This document shows, piece by piece, positions 1 to 10,100 of a stretch of DNA of 64,000 nucleotides; positions within the stretch are counted from its first letter, which is position 1, and each line of letters opens with the position of its first letter. The position numbers were made by a program, and so were the translations under genes. The DNA lies in NCBI GenBank assembly GCA_043767025.1, contig JAYUHK010000161.1, forward strand, positions 60,996 to 124,995, read 5' to 3'. The notes beneath the pieces are model-generated. The model was not told the origin of the DNA and did not search any database. It worked only from the letters and a program-made list of their open reading frames with translations. The stretch is from JAYUHK01 sp043767025 (GTDB lineage Bacteria > Bacteroidota > Bacteroidia > Chitinophagales > Saprospiraceae).

Positions 1-35
1 TTTTTTTTTGACCGTGCAATACTTCGCTCTTTGAT

Positions 36-43
36 TAACTTTG
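36..43 (+). promoter_or_regulatory. candidate -7 box TAACTTTG upstream of the fused E1 gene
   Basis: The octamer TAACTTTG matches the Bacteroidota -7 consensus TAnnTTTG. A second match, TAAATTTG at 198-205, lies only 42 bases before the ATG at 248. Neither has a clear TTTG at 19-21 bases upstream, so which one is used is undecided. The rest of positions 1-247 is AT-rich and I see no gene in it. Confidence 0.35.
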
Positions 44-247
44 CATTAACAATTTAACAAAATCGCTTTTATATTTTCTACATTTAAAACCCTGAAAATC
101 AAATATTTAGCTAAAAAGATACCCATTCACACAAAATAATTTTTGAACTAAAATAATATAATTAACATTTCAATATACTACATCACCAACTTTTTAGTAA
201 ATTTGCAAACCCTTTTCCAACGAATATTTTGAAAAAATTTTTTAATT

Positions 248-2680
248 ATGCTCGAATTTCCCGCCATATTACAAGCCAAAGCAGTCGCCGATGCTGACCA
301 CCAACACTCGGAATTTATAACAGAGGTTTTGAAAGACTTTTGGATTTGTTGCGTCAGCCGCGAAGCCAGCCTCGCAGCCCGCAAAGAAGTATTGACGGGC
401 AAAGCAAAATTCGCCATCATCGGCGACGGAAAGGAAGTGCCGCAAGTCGCTATGGCGCGCGCTTTTCGGCAAGGCGACTACCGTACAGGCTACTATCGCG
501 ACCAGACGCTCATGTTTGCACTCGGCGTTTCGAGCGTAGAGGATTTTTTTGCGCAGCTCTACGCCGACACTGACAATGACCCTTTTTCAGGCGGTCGCCA
601 AATGAACAGCCACTATGCTACCCCTTTTATTGATAAAAATACTGGCGAATGGCTGCGCTTAACCGACCAATTTAATATTTCGTCCGATATTTCTTGCACG
701 GGCGGTCAGGTGGCGCGCGCGCTGGGACTTGCGTTGGCTTCCAAAAAATACCGCGAAATGCCCAACATAGATACGGCGCAAAATTTTTCGGAAAATGGAA
801 ACGAAGTTTGTTTCTGTACCATCGGCGATGCCAGCACTTCCGAAGGTCCGTTTTGGGAATCGCTCAATGCGGCTGCCGTCCTGCAAGTGCCGCTTGCAGT
901 CGCAGTTTGGGACGACGGCTACGGTATTTCTGTCCCCATCGAATATCAGACGGTCAAAAAAAGTATCTCCAAAGCACTCGCTGGTTTTGAATCCGAAAAA
1001 GTCGGCGAAGGCATACATATATATAAGGTGCATGGTTGGGATTATCCGACGCTCATCGAGGTCTTTGAAGAAGGCATCGCCAAGATGCGAATCGACCACA
1101 CGCCTGCGCTTTTTCACATTGACGAACTTACGCAGCCGCAGGGACACTCTACCTCTGGCTCTCACGAAAGGTACAAATCCAAAGAACGTTTGGATTGGGA
1201 AAAAGAGAACGACTGCATCGTCAAGATGCAAGAATGGATGGAAAAAAGCGGTATTGCGAAGCGCGAAGAATTAGAATCGCTCGCTGCCGACGCACGCGAC
1301 TACGTCAAAAAATGCCGTCAGAATGCGTGGGAAAAATACACGCAGCCGCTCAAAGACAATCAAAAAGTATTAGAGAATATTTTGGGTACGATGGTGGCGA
1401 GCGCGTCGCCCGAAAAGTCGGAGGTCATTGAGTCCGCCAAAGCCGAGTTGCGGAGTTTGGTCAATCCCGTGTTTAGTGAATTAGCCAAAATCGGTCGAAA
1501 ATTATTTTTTCAGACCCAAAAAGAACTCCCGCACAATCCTGCCGTCCAGCAACTTCAAGCATGGATTCGGGAGGAAGTCGCCCTCAAAAATAGTCGTTTT
1601 CATACGCATTTACACAGCGAACTTCCCAACAATGTGCTGAACGTAAGCGGAGTAGCACCGACTTATGACGAGAATCCAGCCCTCAAAACTGGCTACGAAG
1701 TGCTGAATGCTTTTTTTGATTATTCGCTTCACAAACACCCCGAGTTAATGGCTTTTGGCGAAGACGTTGGCGTGATAGGCGGTGTCAATCAAGCCTTTCT
1801 CGGAATGCAAAAAAAATATGGCGAGGAGCGAGTTTTTGATACGGGGATTCGCGAATGGAGCATCATCGGACAAGCGATTGGCTTGGCGCAGCGCGGTCTT
1901 CGCCCGATAGCCGAAATCCAGTATTTAGACTACATTTACTACGCTTTTTCACCGTTGGTGGACGATTTGGCGACCCTTCGCTATCGGACGGACGGTATCC
2001 AAAAAGCACCTGTCATCGTGCGGACGCGCGGGCATCGTTTGGAAGGAATCTGGCATTCTGGCTCGCCGATGGGAACTTTGGTCAATGCGCTGCGTGGTAT
2101 GTACGTCATCGTGCCACGAAATATGGTGCAGGCGGCAGGTTTTTATACGACTTTGCTCCAAAGCGACGAGCCGGCTATCGTGGTAGAACCGCTCAACGCC
2201 TTTCGCTTGCGAGAAAAATTGCCCTCCAATATCGGCGAATATTGCTTCCCGTTGGGCGTACCCGAAATCATGCACGCTGGCTCGGACGTGACGCTCGTGA
2301 CGTACGGCTCTTGTGTGAGGATAGCTCAAGAAGGACTAAAACTTTTAGAAAATGAAAATATTTCTGTCGAACTGATTGATATTCAGACGCTTACGCCTTT
2401 CGATATTCCGCAGATGATTTTGAAGTCGTTGAAAAAAACGAATAAAATTATTTTTATGGACGAAGATATTCCGGGTGGTGCAACCGCGTATATGATGCAG
2501 GAGGTATTGGAAAAACAAGGCGGCTACCAGTTTCTCGACGCAGCTCCCAAGACACTTACTGCCGCCGCACACCGTCCGCCGTTTGGTTCTGACGGTGACT
2601 ATTTTTCAAAACCCAATGCGGAAGACGTTTATGAAGTCGTGCGGCAAATGATGGTAGAAGCAGAGCCGCACAGATTTTAA
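248..2680 (+). CDS. fused 2-oxoacid dehydrogenase E1 component (alpha + beta)
   Basis: Thiamine-diphosphate-dependent decarboxylase (E1) of a 2-oxoacid dehydrogenase complex, probably branched-chain 2-oxoacid or pyruvate type. It would hand the acyl group to a lipoyl E2 that is not in this window. The 810 residues hold an alpha-like half (about 1-440) with the ThDP motif beginning GDAS near residue 190 and ending WDDGYGIS. The beta-like half starts near residue 465 and contains MAFGEDVG and the typical DIQTLTPFD. In most bacteria these halves are separate genes; fusions are common in Bacteroidota. It is monocistronic, followed after 8 bases by a dispersed repeat. The exact 2-oxoacid cannot be read from the sequence. 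Confidence 0.9.
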   Translation: MLEFPAILQAKAVADADHQHSEFITEVLKDFWICCVSREASLAARKEVLTGKAKFAIIGDGKEVPQVAMARAFRQGDYRTGYYRDQTLMFALGVSSVEDFFAQLYADTDNDPFSGGRQMNSHYATPFIDKNTGEWLRLTDQFNISSDISCTGGQVARALGLALASKKYREMPNIDTAQNFSENGNEVCFCTIGDASTSEGPFWESLNAAAVLQVPLAVAVWDDGYGISVPIEYQTVKKSISKALAGFESEKVGEGIHIYKVHGWDYPTLIEVFEEGIAKMRIDHTPALFHIDELTQPQGHSTSGSHERYKSKERLDWEKENDCIVKMQEWMEKSGIAKREELESLAADARDYVKKCRQNAWEKYTQPLKDNQKVLENILGTMVASASPEKSEVIESAKAELRSLVNPVFSELAKIGRKLFFQTQKELPHNPAVQQLQAWIREEVALKNSRFHTHLHSELPNNVLNVSGVAPTYDENPALKTGYEVLNAFFDYSLHKHPELMAFGEDVGVIGGVNQAFLGMQKKYGEERVFDTGIREWSIIGQAIGLAQRGLRPIAEIQYLDYIYYAFSPLVDDLATLRYRTDGIQKAPVIVRTRGHRLEGIWHSGSPMGTLVNALRGMYVIVPRNMVQAAGFYTTLLQSDEPAIVVEPLNAFRLREKLPSNIGEYCFPLGVPEIMHAGSDVTLVTYGSCVRIAQEGLKLLENENISVELIDIQTLTPFDIPQMILKSLKKTNKIIFMDEDIPGGATAYMMQEVLEKQGGYQFLDAAPKTLTAAAHRPPFGSDGDYFSKPNAEDVYEVVRQMMVEAEPHRF

Positions 2681-2688
2681 ATTCTTAT

Positions 2689-2794
2689 AAGTTCTTACAC
2701 TTAAATAGATGACATTTAGTATTCGACATAATTCGTTGATTTTCAATAGTTTATGATGACTCAAAATTAAAAACTAAAAACTTATAACTACTTA
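2689..2794 (+). repeat. dispersed repeat family A, copy 1
   Basis: This AT-rich unit of about 105 bp begins AAGTTCTTACACTTAAATAG and ends AAACTTATAACTACTTA. Near-identical copies occur at 20732-20834, 34686-34788 (inverted), 43359-43448 (3' truncated) and 63929-64000 (cut by the window end). The ends carry a short inverted match (TTATAAGTT at 2685-2693 against AACTTATAA). No coding capacity is seen. It is a MITE- or REP-like candidate. Confidence 0.9.
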
Positions 2795-2840
2795 AAAAAA
2801 TATAATTGTAATATTTTGTGACATTTTAAAAAAGTCAAAT

Positions 2841-3908
2841 ATGAATCAAAAAATAGAAAATATTTGGCAAAAAAGACCCTTAATTATTAGCGGACCTTGC
2901 AGTGCAGAAACCGAAACACAGGTCATCGAAACAGCGATAAGATTGGCTAAAACGGGTCGCGTAGATATGTTGCGGGCTGGCATCTGGAAGCCGCGCACTC
3001 GTCCGGGAAGTTTTGAAGGAGTCGGCGCAAAAGGTCTGCCTTGGCTGGTAGAAGCGAAAAAAATCACTGGTCTGCCGCTCACAGTGGAGGTGGCGACCGC
3101 CAAGCAGGTGTCGGAAGCACTTGACTCGGGGATAGACGTGCTTTGGATAGGAGCGCGCACGACCGTCAATCCGTTCAGTGTTCAGGAGATAGCGGACGCT
3201 TTGAGCGGCGTAGATATTCCGATTTTGATAAAAAATCCTATCCACCCCGACATTGAGCTTTGGATAGGTGCGGTAGAAAGGATAGCAAAAAGTGGTGTCA
3301 CAAAAATCGGTTTAGTGCATCGTGGTTTTTCTTCTTACGGCAATACAGAATACAGAAATGCGCCGATGTGGCATTTGGCAATAGAGATGATGCGAAGAAA
3401 TCCTAACTTGCTGATGCTCAACGACCCGTCGCATATTTGTGGCAGGCGAGATATACTTCAAAGTGTTGCTCAAAAGGCTATAAACCTAAATTTTGATGGA
3501 TTGATGATAGAAAGTCACATCAATCCAGATGCGGCTTGGAGCGACGCAAAGCAACAAATTACGCCAGAAGTGCTGTCACAAATGTTGGATAATATTCAGT
3601 GGCGGCGCGATGAAATTCCGTCCGAAGAAGTCCACGCAGCTCTGCGCGACTTGCGCCAGCAGATAGACCAATTTGATGAGGAACTTTTGTATATCATCGC
3701 GCAGCGAATGAAAATATCAGAGAAAATAGGTCACTACAAAAAGGAAAATAACGTTACTATTTTGCAAACCGCCAGATGGAATCAAATCCTCGAAAAAGCG
3801 TATCGGACTTGCGAGCAGCACAATTTGAGTATGGAATTTGTAAAAAAATATTTTGACGCTATCCATCTCGAAAGCATCAATCACCAAAGCAAGGTGATGA
3901 ACGCTTGA
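2841..3908 (+). CDS. bifunctional DAHP synthase / chorismate mutase
   Basis: First step of aromatic amino acid synthesis (phosphoenolpyruvate + erythrose 4-phosphate to DAHP) fused to chorismate mutase (chorismate to prephenate). Residues 1 to about 260 are a type I-beta DAHP synthase, with LIISGPCSAE at the N-terminus, AGIWKPRTRPGSFEG and LMIESHINPDAAWSDAKQQI. Residues about 265-355 are an AroQ-class chorismate mutase (LRQQIDQFDEELLYIIAQRM). The fusion suggests that prephenate-derived control could act on the synthase, as described for related fusions; that is inference here. The ATG at 2841 directly precedes the conserved start. It is a single gene, convergent with the next. Confidence 0.95.
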   Translation: MNQKIENIWQKRPLIISGPCSAETETQVIETAIRLAKTGRVDMLRAGIWKPRTRPGSFEGVGAKGLPWLVEAKKITGLPLTVEVATAKQVSEALDSGIDVLWIGARTTVNPFSVQEIADALSGVDIPILIKNPIHPDIELWIGAVERIAKSGVTKIGLVHRGFSSYGNTEYRNAPMWHLAIEMMRRNPNLLMLNDPSHICGRRDILQSVAQKAINLNFDGLMIESHINPDAAWSDAKQQITPEVLSQMLDNIQWRRDEIPSEEVHAALRDLRQQIDQFDEELLYIIAQRMKISEKIGHYKKENNVTILQTARWNQILEKAYRTCEQHNLSMEFVKKYFDAIHLESINHQSKVMNA

Positions 3909-3913
3909 AGCTG

Positions 3914-5650
3914 TTAGTCTTCCCACTGGATTGCAAATTCTGCTACAACTCTCTGATTGTCAGAGGTTAATAAATTTTTTCCTGCGGGCAACATTTCTTC
4001 TATCTTTAATATTTCTTCAGATTTCAGAACCAATTTTTCCCATAAATCCAAGAAAATTGGAATGTCAAAATCTATAAATTGTGGTTTGTAATGATTTTTT
4101 TCGTCGGGCATAAAGATTTCTTGCGGACGAATAGTTAGGAATATTTGACTCGGCACATCTAATTTTAATCGCCACGCTCGGATTTTTTCAAAGAATATTT
4201 TGAGCGTATCGCCACTATTTTTTTTGGGAATACTGTTCTTCGGAACAAACCAAATTTTTCGTTGCAAAATTATTGACTTATCAATTATTATTCTCGGAAA
4301 ATGAAAAATATTGGAGTCAAGCAGTATTTTATTTTTTTTATTTTCCTGAAAAATAAATTCTGTTATCGGAGCATCTTGCTCGGCAAAAAGGTTAAAAAAA
4401 TGGTACAATTCATTATTTTGTGACAGTTTTTTGTCATCAATATTGAATATTTTAATTCGTTTTTCGTCTAATTTGTGACATAAAAAAATGCCGAGTGTAT
4501 TGTCGTTGCAAATTTCGATATTTTCTATCAAGATTTGATTTTTGTTTTCATTTTTTACACCATTCAACACTATTTCACTTTCAAAAAGTGGCGAAAGTTG
4601 CGCAAAATCCGCTTGATTGATTGCAGGATTCAGCACCCAAATTTCGTCTTTGGGTGGCGTATTCCACCGATTTTGAAGTACCGAATATTGTTTGGGAAGT
4701 AAACCCAAAAACCTACTAAAGTGCTTTCCGTAGCCGACAGAAATTTGATTGACTACTCCGCACAGTCCGTTTTCGCTATCTCTGAAAAGCTGAATTAGTA
4801 TAGATTTTTGACTTTTTTTTGAAAATAATTTTTCACACTGCCGAAATTCTTCGTAATTTTCCAAATAATATGCAAAAAATTCGTGAAAGTCTGTACTTTT
4901 ATTTGGAGGATTTAATTTTTTATATTTTAAAACGTACGATTTTAAGTTATTTTCGGCTAAAAAACAAGAAAATTTTGTTACCAAACCGTGAATTTCGAGT
5001 TCCGTAACGTCAAAATCTGTTTTGACCGCCGTATTTTCATACAGTAAGTGCGCTACATTTGGAACATTGAACTCGGAGTTTTTGGGTAGATTTTCTTGCA
5101 AAATCTGCTGTATTTCGTATTGCGTCGCTATTTTTTTAGAGGTATCGCTTGTTAAAAAAACATCTTTGCAAGGCGTGATTTTAGGGATAAAATTAGTTTG
5201 CTCATTTAGTTTTTGATAATATTCCTCAAAGAAAATTCGGTTGAAATTAATAATCCGAGTGTTCTGAAAATCACCCAAATCAGACAAAAAACAGAGCATC
5301 GAAATTGGAGAAAAAACGCTGAAAGGACTGGATTTGCAAGCAATTCTCGAAATATACACCAACAAAGAGCGCAAAAACTGCCTTTCTTTTTTATTGATTT
5401 TGGAAGTCACACAGTCCCGTCTTTTTACAATCTCTCGCAAAAAAACGTGGCTCGAAAAAATCAATCCATTCTGCAATAAATCGGAATGAACGTAGGACAT
5501 TAATTGCTGGCAATTTTGCTCAAAAATAGCATCGAAATCTTCTAAAATCAACTCTCTTCGAGAGTTTTCTGGCGGTACTGCGGAGAGCTTTTCTATCTCC
5601 TCAAACGAAAATCCTCCCAAGCGGACGAGGACTATTGGTAATATTTTCAT
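3914..5650 (-). CDS. compact lantibiotic dehydratase-like (LanB N-domain) protein
   Basis: LanB proteins activate Ser/Thr of a ribosomal precursor peptide by tRNA-dependent glutamylation. This 578-residue protein shows N-domain landmarks. It opens IVLVRLGGFSFEEIEKL, like the usual LanB opening. The segment YISRIACKSSPFSVFSPISM (about 99-118) matches the conserved R-x(n)-TPFGLFAG block. The C-terminus RAWRLKLDVPSQIFLTIRP, then EEMLPAG and VAEFAIQW, matches the end of the glutamylation domain. It is shorter than typical domains (about 650-800 residues) and has no C-terminal elimination (SpaB_C) domain. The start codon lies one base after the HlyD gene's stop, so translation is probably coupled. 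The assignment is by motif resemblance; the function is inferred and the substrate unknown. Confidence 0.72.
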   Translation of the reverse strand: MKILPIVLVRLGGFSFEEIEKLSAVPPENSRRELILEDFDAIFEQNCQQLMSYVHSDLLQNGLIFSSHVFLREIVKRRDCVTSKINKKERQFLRSLLVYISRIACKSSPFSVFSPISMLCFLSDLGDFQNTRIINFNRIFFEEYYQKLNEQTNFIPKITPCKDVFLTSDTSKKIATQYEIQQILQENLPKNSEFNVPNVAHLLYENTAVKTDFDVTELEIHGLVTKFSCFLAENNLKSYVLKYKKLNPPNKSTDFHEFFAYYLENYEEFRQCEKLFSKKSQKSILIQLFRDSENGLCGVVNQISVGYGKHFSRFLGLLPKQYSVLQNRWNTPPKDEIWVLNPAINQADFAQLSPLFESEIVLNGVKNENKNQILIENIEICNDNTLGIFLCHKLDEKRIKIFNIDDKKLSQNNELYHFFNLFAEQDAPITEFIFQENKKNKILLDSNIFHFPRIIIDKSIILQRKIWFVPKNSIPKKNSGDTLKIFFEKIRAWRLKLDVPSQIFLTIRPQEIFMPDEKNHYKPQFIDFDIPIFLDLWEKLVLKSEEILKIEEMLPAGKNLLTSDNQRVVAEFAIQWED

Positions 5651-5651
5651 G

Positions 5652-6968
5652 TCACAGATTAGAGGGAAAAAATATACTAAATAGTTTTTCTAAAATTCGG
5701 TCGGACAGTCTTTTGTTCTCTATTACAATGTCACAAAAACCCATTAATTGTTGTTCAGGTATAATTTCCTTTTGGAAGCTGGTTTTCAAGCCATTAGGTA
5801 GTATTACTTTGATAAAATACTGATTATTTTTGGGCAAAAGCGATTTGGACTCTACTTTACCGTCTAAAATACCATACTCTTGGAAAGGATAATTTTCTAA
5901 TTTTATCACCGCTCGTTGCCCGGATTTTACCTTACTCGACCCTGCGCTGGGCAGATAAATTCGCCCTACCATGTCTGACCGATGGTCGAGTTGGGAACTG
6001 TCAGGAATGATAGCTAAAAGTTCGTCGCCTGACTTGATATTTTGTTGTTCGGCTCGAAAATTATAGAAAGAAACGACTCCTGCGGCAGGCGCGGAAAGTA
6101 AATAATTCTGTTTCCACTCCGCCAATTTACCTTCCAAACGGCGGATTGATTCTCGGATTTTACTCCGTTTAGAATTATCATTTTCGCTCTTTGACTGACT
6201 GATAATCAGCTTTTTAGCTTGAAGCTGCTCTACCTCTTTTTGTTTTTCAAGGATATTGAGTCCCAATATTTTCAGTTCTTTTTCTTTGGCGTATTCCTCT
6301 TTTTTGGCATCTTCCAAGTCATATTGTTTTAAGATACCGTCGGCATATAATTTTTGAGAATCTTTGAACCTTTTTTGCGCCAACTCGTAGTCCTTGCGAT
6401 TTATTTTTTCTAAATCTTGGAGTTTTTCGATGCCTTTTTGTATAATAGTTATCTGTTCGTTGAGTTGGGTGGAGTTCGAAATGTCAAATTTTTCGGTTGT
6501 CAAAAAATCATAATCTGACATATTTTGGAGCAACTCCGAAAATTCACCTTGAATGTCACCCAACTGCCATTTTTTAGAAAATAAATAATTATTTTTAGGA
6601 ATTTTTTCGCCCGATTGTAACTCATTTAAGATGTTATCCAATCGCATTACGTCATCATAATCGGCAGTATTCTGCAATAAAATTAATCGCTGCCCGACGC
6701 TTACTTTTTGGCGGTCTGCGACCAATAATTTTTCTAAACGCCCCGATGTGCGCGCTACCAACACGACAGGCGCAGTTTCTGATGACAGCACGATAGGTGC
6801 GGAAATTACTTCGGGATATTTTATCCACCAGACTACAAAAAAAAGTGCAGCGATGGCAGCACCGATGCACAAAGTCCCCCAGCGAAGCAGCCACGACGGC
6901 GGTTTGCTCAGCAACTCCTCGACTTCTTCACTTCTGATATTTATTTTTTTTGACAGCATTTTACTCAC
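5652..6968 (-). CDS. HlyD-family periplasmic adaptor (membrane fusion) protein
   Basis: 438 residues. A cytoplasmic N-tail (1-28) is followed by one membrane segment (about 29-49, containing AAIAALFFVVWWIKYP). Then comes a lipoyl-like half (VVLVARTSGRLEKLLVADRQ), a long charged coiled coil (about 155-290) and the returning half (LLSAPAAGVVSFYNF). This is the layout of HlyD adaptors that link an inner-membrane ABC exporter to an outer-membrane channel. It is the first gene of a two-gene operon with the LanB-like gene, which suggests export of a modified peptide. No ABC transporter or outer-membrane factor gene is adjacent. A TAATTTTG -7-like box lies upstream at 7006-7013 on this strand. Confidence 0.88.
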   Translation of the reverse strand: MSKMLSKKINIRSEEVEELLSKPPSWLLRWGTLCIGAAIAALFFVVWWIKYPEVISAPIVLSSETAPVVLVARTSGRLEKLLVADRQKVSVGQRLILLQNTADYDDVMRLDNILNELQSGEKIPKNNYLFSKKWQLGDIQGEFSELLQNMSDYDFLTTEKFDISNSTQLNEQITIIQKGIEKLQDLEKINRKDYELAQKRFKDSQKLYADGILKQYDLEDAKKEEYAKEKELKILGLNILEKQKEVEQLQAKKLIISQSKSENDNSKRSKIRESIRRLEGKLAEWKQNYLLSAPAAGVVSFYNFRAEQQNIKSGDELLAIIPDSSQLDHRSDMVGRIYLPSAGSSKVKSGQRAVIKLENYPFQEYGILDGKVESKSLLPKNNQYFIKVILPNGLKTSFQKEIIPEQQLMGFCDIVIENKRLSDRILEKLFSIFFPSNL

Positions 6969-7005
6969 TTTTTAATAACATTATCCAATAATTGCGCCTA
7001 AATTG

Positions 7006-7056
7006 CAAAATTAATTCTAAATTGTTTTGGTTTGTACCAAAACAATGATAATTTTG
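7006..7056. promoter_or_regulatory. divergent promoter region with central 11-bp inverted repeat
   Basis: Between the HlyD/LanB-like operon and the giant surface protein gene there is an inverted repeat, ATTGTTTTGGT (7021-7031) and ACCAAAACAAT (7036-7046), separated by TTGT. On the plus strand TTTG (7026-7029), 19 bases, then TAATTTTG (7049-7056) fits the Bacteroidota promoter pattern. On the minus strand the mirrored TTTG (7041-7038) is followed after 24 bases by TAATTTTG (7013-7006). The palindrome therefore covers both -33 elements and could be an operator. The sites are visible; the regulation is inferred. Confidence 0.55.
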
Positions 7057-7159
7057 TAATCTAATCCAACCTTAACGCAGGATTAACGTTTTACTTGCAT
7101 AGAAGCAACACATACTATTTTAAAATAAAGTACCCGTTTTACCAAACAATTTTTCAAAC

Positions 7160-10100
7160 ATGAAGCACATTTTACTATTATTAATTGTTTTTTTGTCTTT
7201 TTTTATAGCTACAGAGTTACGAGCGCAATGCGGCTCTCCCATGGCGGGTGGGATAGGAGAGACCTGCGCCAATCCCGCATCTGCCTGTCTGAATGGACTT
7301 ATTAGCAATAATTACGGTTTTTCGGGCGCGGGGGGGGTAGATATTCCCGGCTGTCTCACGATTCAAAATGATGTGTATATATCGTTCACGGTAGATCCTG
7401 CGTTTGCAGGTGGCTCAATTAATTTTCAAATTGATTTAGCAGGCTGTACTGGCGGTGGGAATGGCCTTCAGGCAGCAATCTATCCAATAGGTGCCTGCAA
7501 TAGTACTCCACTTGATTGTAATCAGGGTTCTCCCGTCAGCTTTTCAATAGGAGGCAATGTCAGTTTTGTACCCGGTAATACTTATATTTTAATGCTTGAC
7601 GGTGTGTCTGGTTCTCAATGTGGTTACACGATTACTGCTAATCCTACAAACTCAATAGTGCCGCCGCCAGATGTGTTCAACGGGCTCGCTATTGGTCCTA
7701 TGTCGCCTGCCAATGCGATTATATCCTGTGCTGACCCTGTTCCAGACCTTCCAATCAAATATTCTATACCGCCTGTTGCTTGTGCAACCACCTATCACTG
7801 GTATATAATGGGTTCTTCGGGGTCAGGTGGGACAGCCAGTATCATGGGTATTGGTATTGCTGCTAACACATCACAGTCCGGTATGAACATCAACACGACA
7901 GGTACCACAGGCGCAGCAGTGAACTTAAGTATTTCGGGGAATACGGCGGGAACTTTCAAGTTGTGTGTGGAGGCTGGAAACGGGTGTAACTATACGCCGC
8001 CATTGTGCAAAGATGTAACTATCAAGACTCCGCCCGTAGATACGTCTGCTGTTCTTTATTTTTGCCCCAACGTGTCATCTTGGAATGGAACAGGTCGCCT
8101 ACCTACGCCAAGGTTTCCTGCTACTCTGCCGGGTGCTCCTTTTAGCATAACCACTTCTTTTCCCGGTTCCAATCTTTATACAGTACAAGTAAAAGATGCT
8201 CAAAATTGCCCGTTTAATGTAGATTTAGATTTAAGAAAATATTCTGAAGCAGACTATTCGAGAGATTTGGGAGAGATTCCACTCTGCAAAAATCAAACAG
8301 TTACAATTTGCGGAACGGCTTACAGCCAAGCGACACCAGGCGGAAAGGTTGTCATCTGCCCTGTTCCTGCGGGTTCTTTGCCTCCTAAATGCGACACGAC
8401 AAAATCCTTTTTCATAACGCCAATTATTATTAATCCGATAATTATTCCCGCAAGTGTGACGAAGGCTTGCCCAAATTCTGTGGTGCGTTTGAGTGGTGCT
8501 ACTTCCACATGGCTGCCGAATTTAGGCGGCAATCAGATAGTTACTTACACATGGTTTAAAGGAGCGGCGATAATTCCGGGAGCTACGGATTCTTTTTACA
8601 ATGTTCCTGCAGGCGATGTATTGACAGGCTCGCAAGTCTATATGTTTGTCATTACCTATAAGTATAATTATTTTGGACCCGATGGGACGACTCCCTTAAC
8701 CAAAACTTGTACGGAGATGACAACCGCCACTGTCAGTGCTTCGGTTGCACCCTCGCCACAAACACCGGTCATCACGGGAGCAGGTTCGTACTGCAACGGC
8801 GGCACGTACACCTTTACCATCTCCAATTACAACGGGACGGACATCATTGCGTGGAAAATAAATGGTGTGACAGTACCCAACAACATTACGAACAGCGTAA
8901 CGTTTCAAGTCAGCGCGCCCAATGACGTGATAACTGCCGTTGCATCCAACCAATGCGGCTCTGCGAGTGCGGTCGGCACGCTGACGATTAACATTCAAAA
9001 CTCGGTTGCTGCGCCTATCATCGGCGGACAAGACACGGTTTGTCGGGCTTCTGTTCAGAGCTATTGCATCACCAATCCCGACCCTTTGGGAACATATACA
9101 TGGCAGTTGCCGGCGGGGGTGACGAGTGTAGCAGGACCGGGCGCGAACTGCATCACGGCGACCATCGGAGCGAGTGCCGTGAGCGGCGACAGCGTCTGCG
9201 TGACGGCGGTAGATAATTGCGGCACCAAACGCACCTGCAAAGGACTTATCATCAAAAACGTTCCTGCTGCTCCGACGCTCATCAACGGCAGTAAAGTAGT
9301 TTGTAGCGGCGACACGATTACTTACAGCACTCCCGCTATTGCGGAGGCTTCGCAATACGTTTGGACGGTGACAGGCGGGACGATAAATGCGGGACAAAAC
9401 TCTGGGACTATCAAAGTTATCTGGGGTGTGAATACGGTAGGAAAAGTATGTGTAAAGAGCAAAAACACCTGCGGCAACAGCGCGGATTTTTGTGAAAATA
9501 TTGTGATAGGAATGCCACCTGTGCCGCCGGTTTTGTTTGGCAAATCGACGGCTTGCTTGGGCGAAGTAGTTATTTACAAAGTAGATACGCTTCGCAATGG
9601 CGTTACTTACACATGGACTGTGACTGGCGGCGGGACGATAATTCCGTTTCCCACATCGGATTCTATCAAAGTAAACTGGACCAATCCGGGTGTGTCAGAA
9701 AAAGTATGTGTAAAAGCGACAAATTTTTGCGGGAGCGTAGATGTTTGTGTATTGGTGGTAGTGAATGCGATACCAGTTGCCAATGCGGGCGTTGCGTTGG
9801 ACACGGTTTGTGGGTTTCAGTACAATTTGGTGGGAACAAAAAACATTCCTGCCAGCGATTTATTATGGACGGTAAAAAGCAAGCCCGCCGGCTCGAGCGT
9901 TATATTTGGCAACGCTACATCTGCTGCGACGGCGGTGACGGTAGATAAATGCGGCTCTTACATTTTCCAGTTGAAAGAGAACAACAACGGGTGTTTGGAT
10001 TCCGCCGTTACGACGGTTATTTTTAGTGAGCCGCCGGTTATCAACCAGTTGCTTGCCACCTGTGCGGGCAATAAATTGACGTATGTAGTTACGTTCAGCA

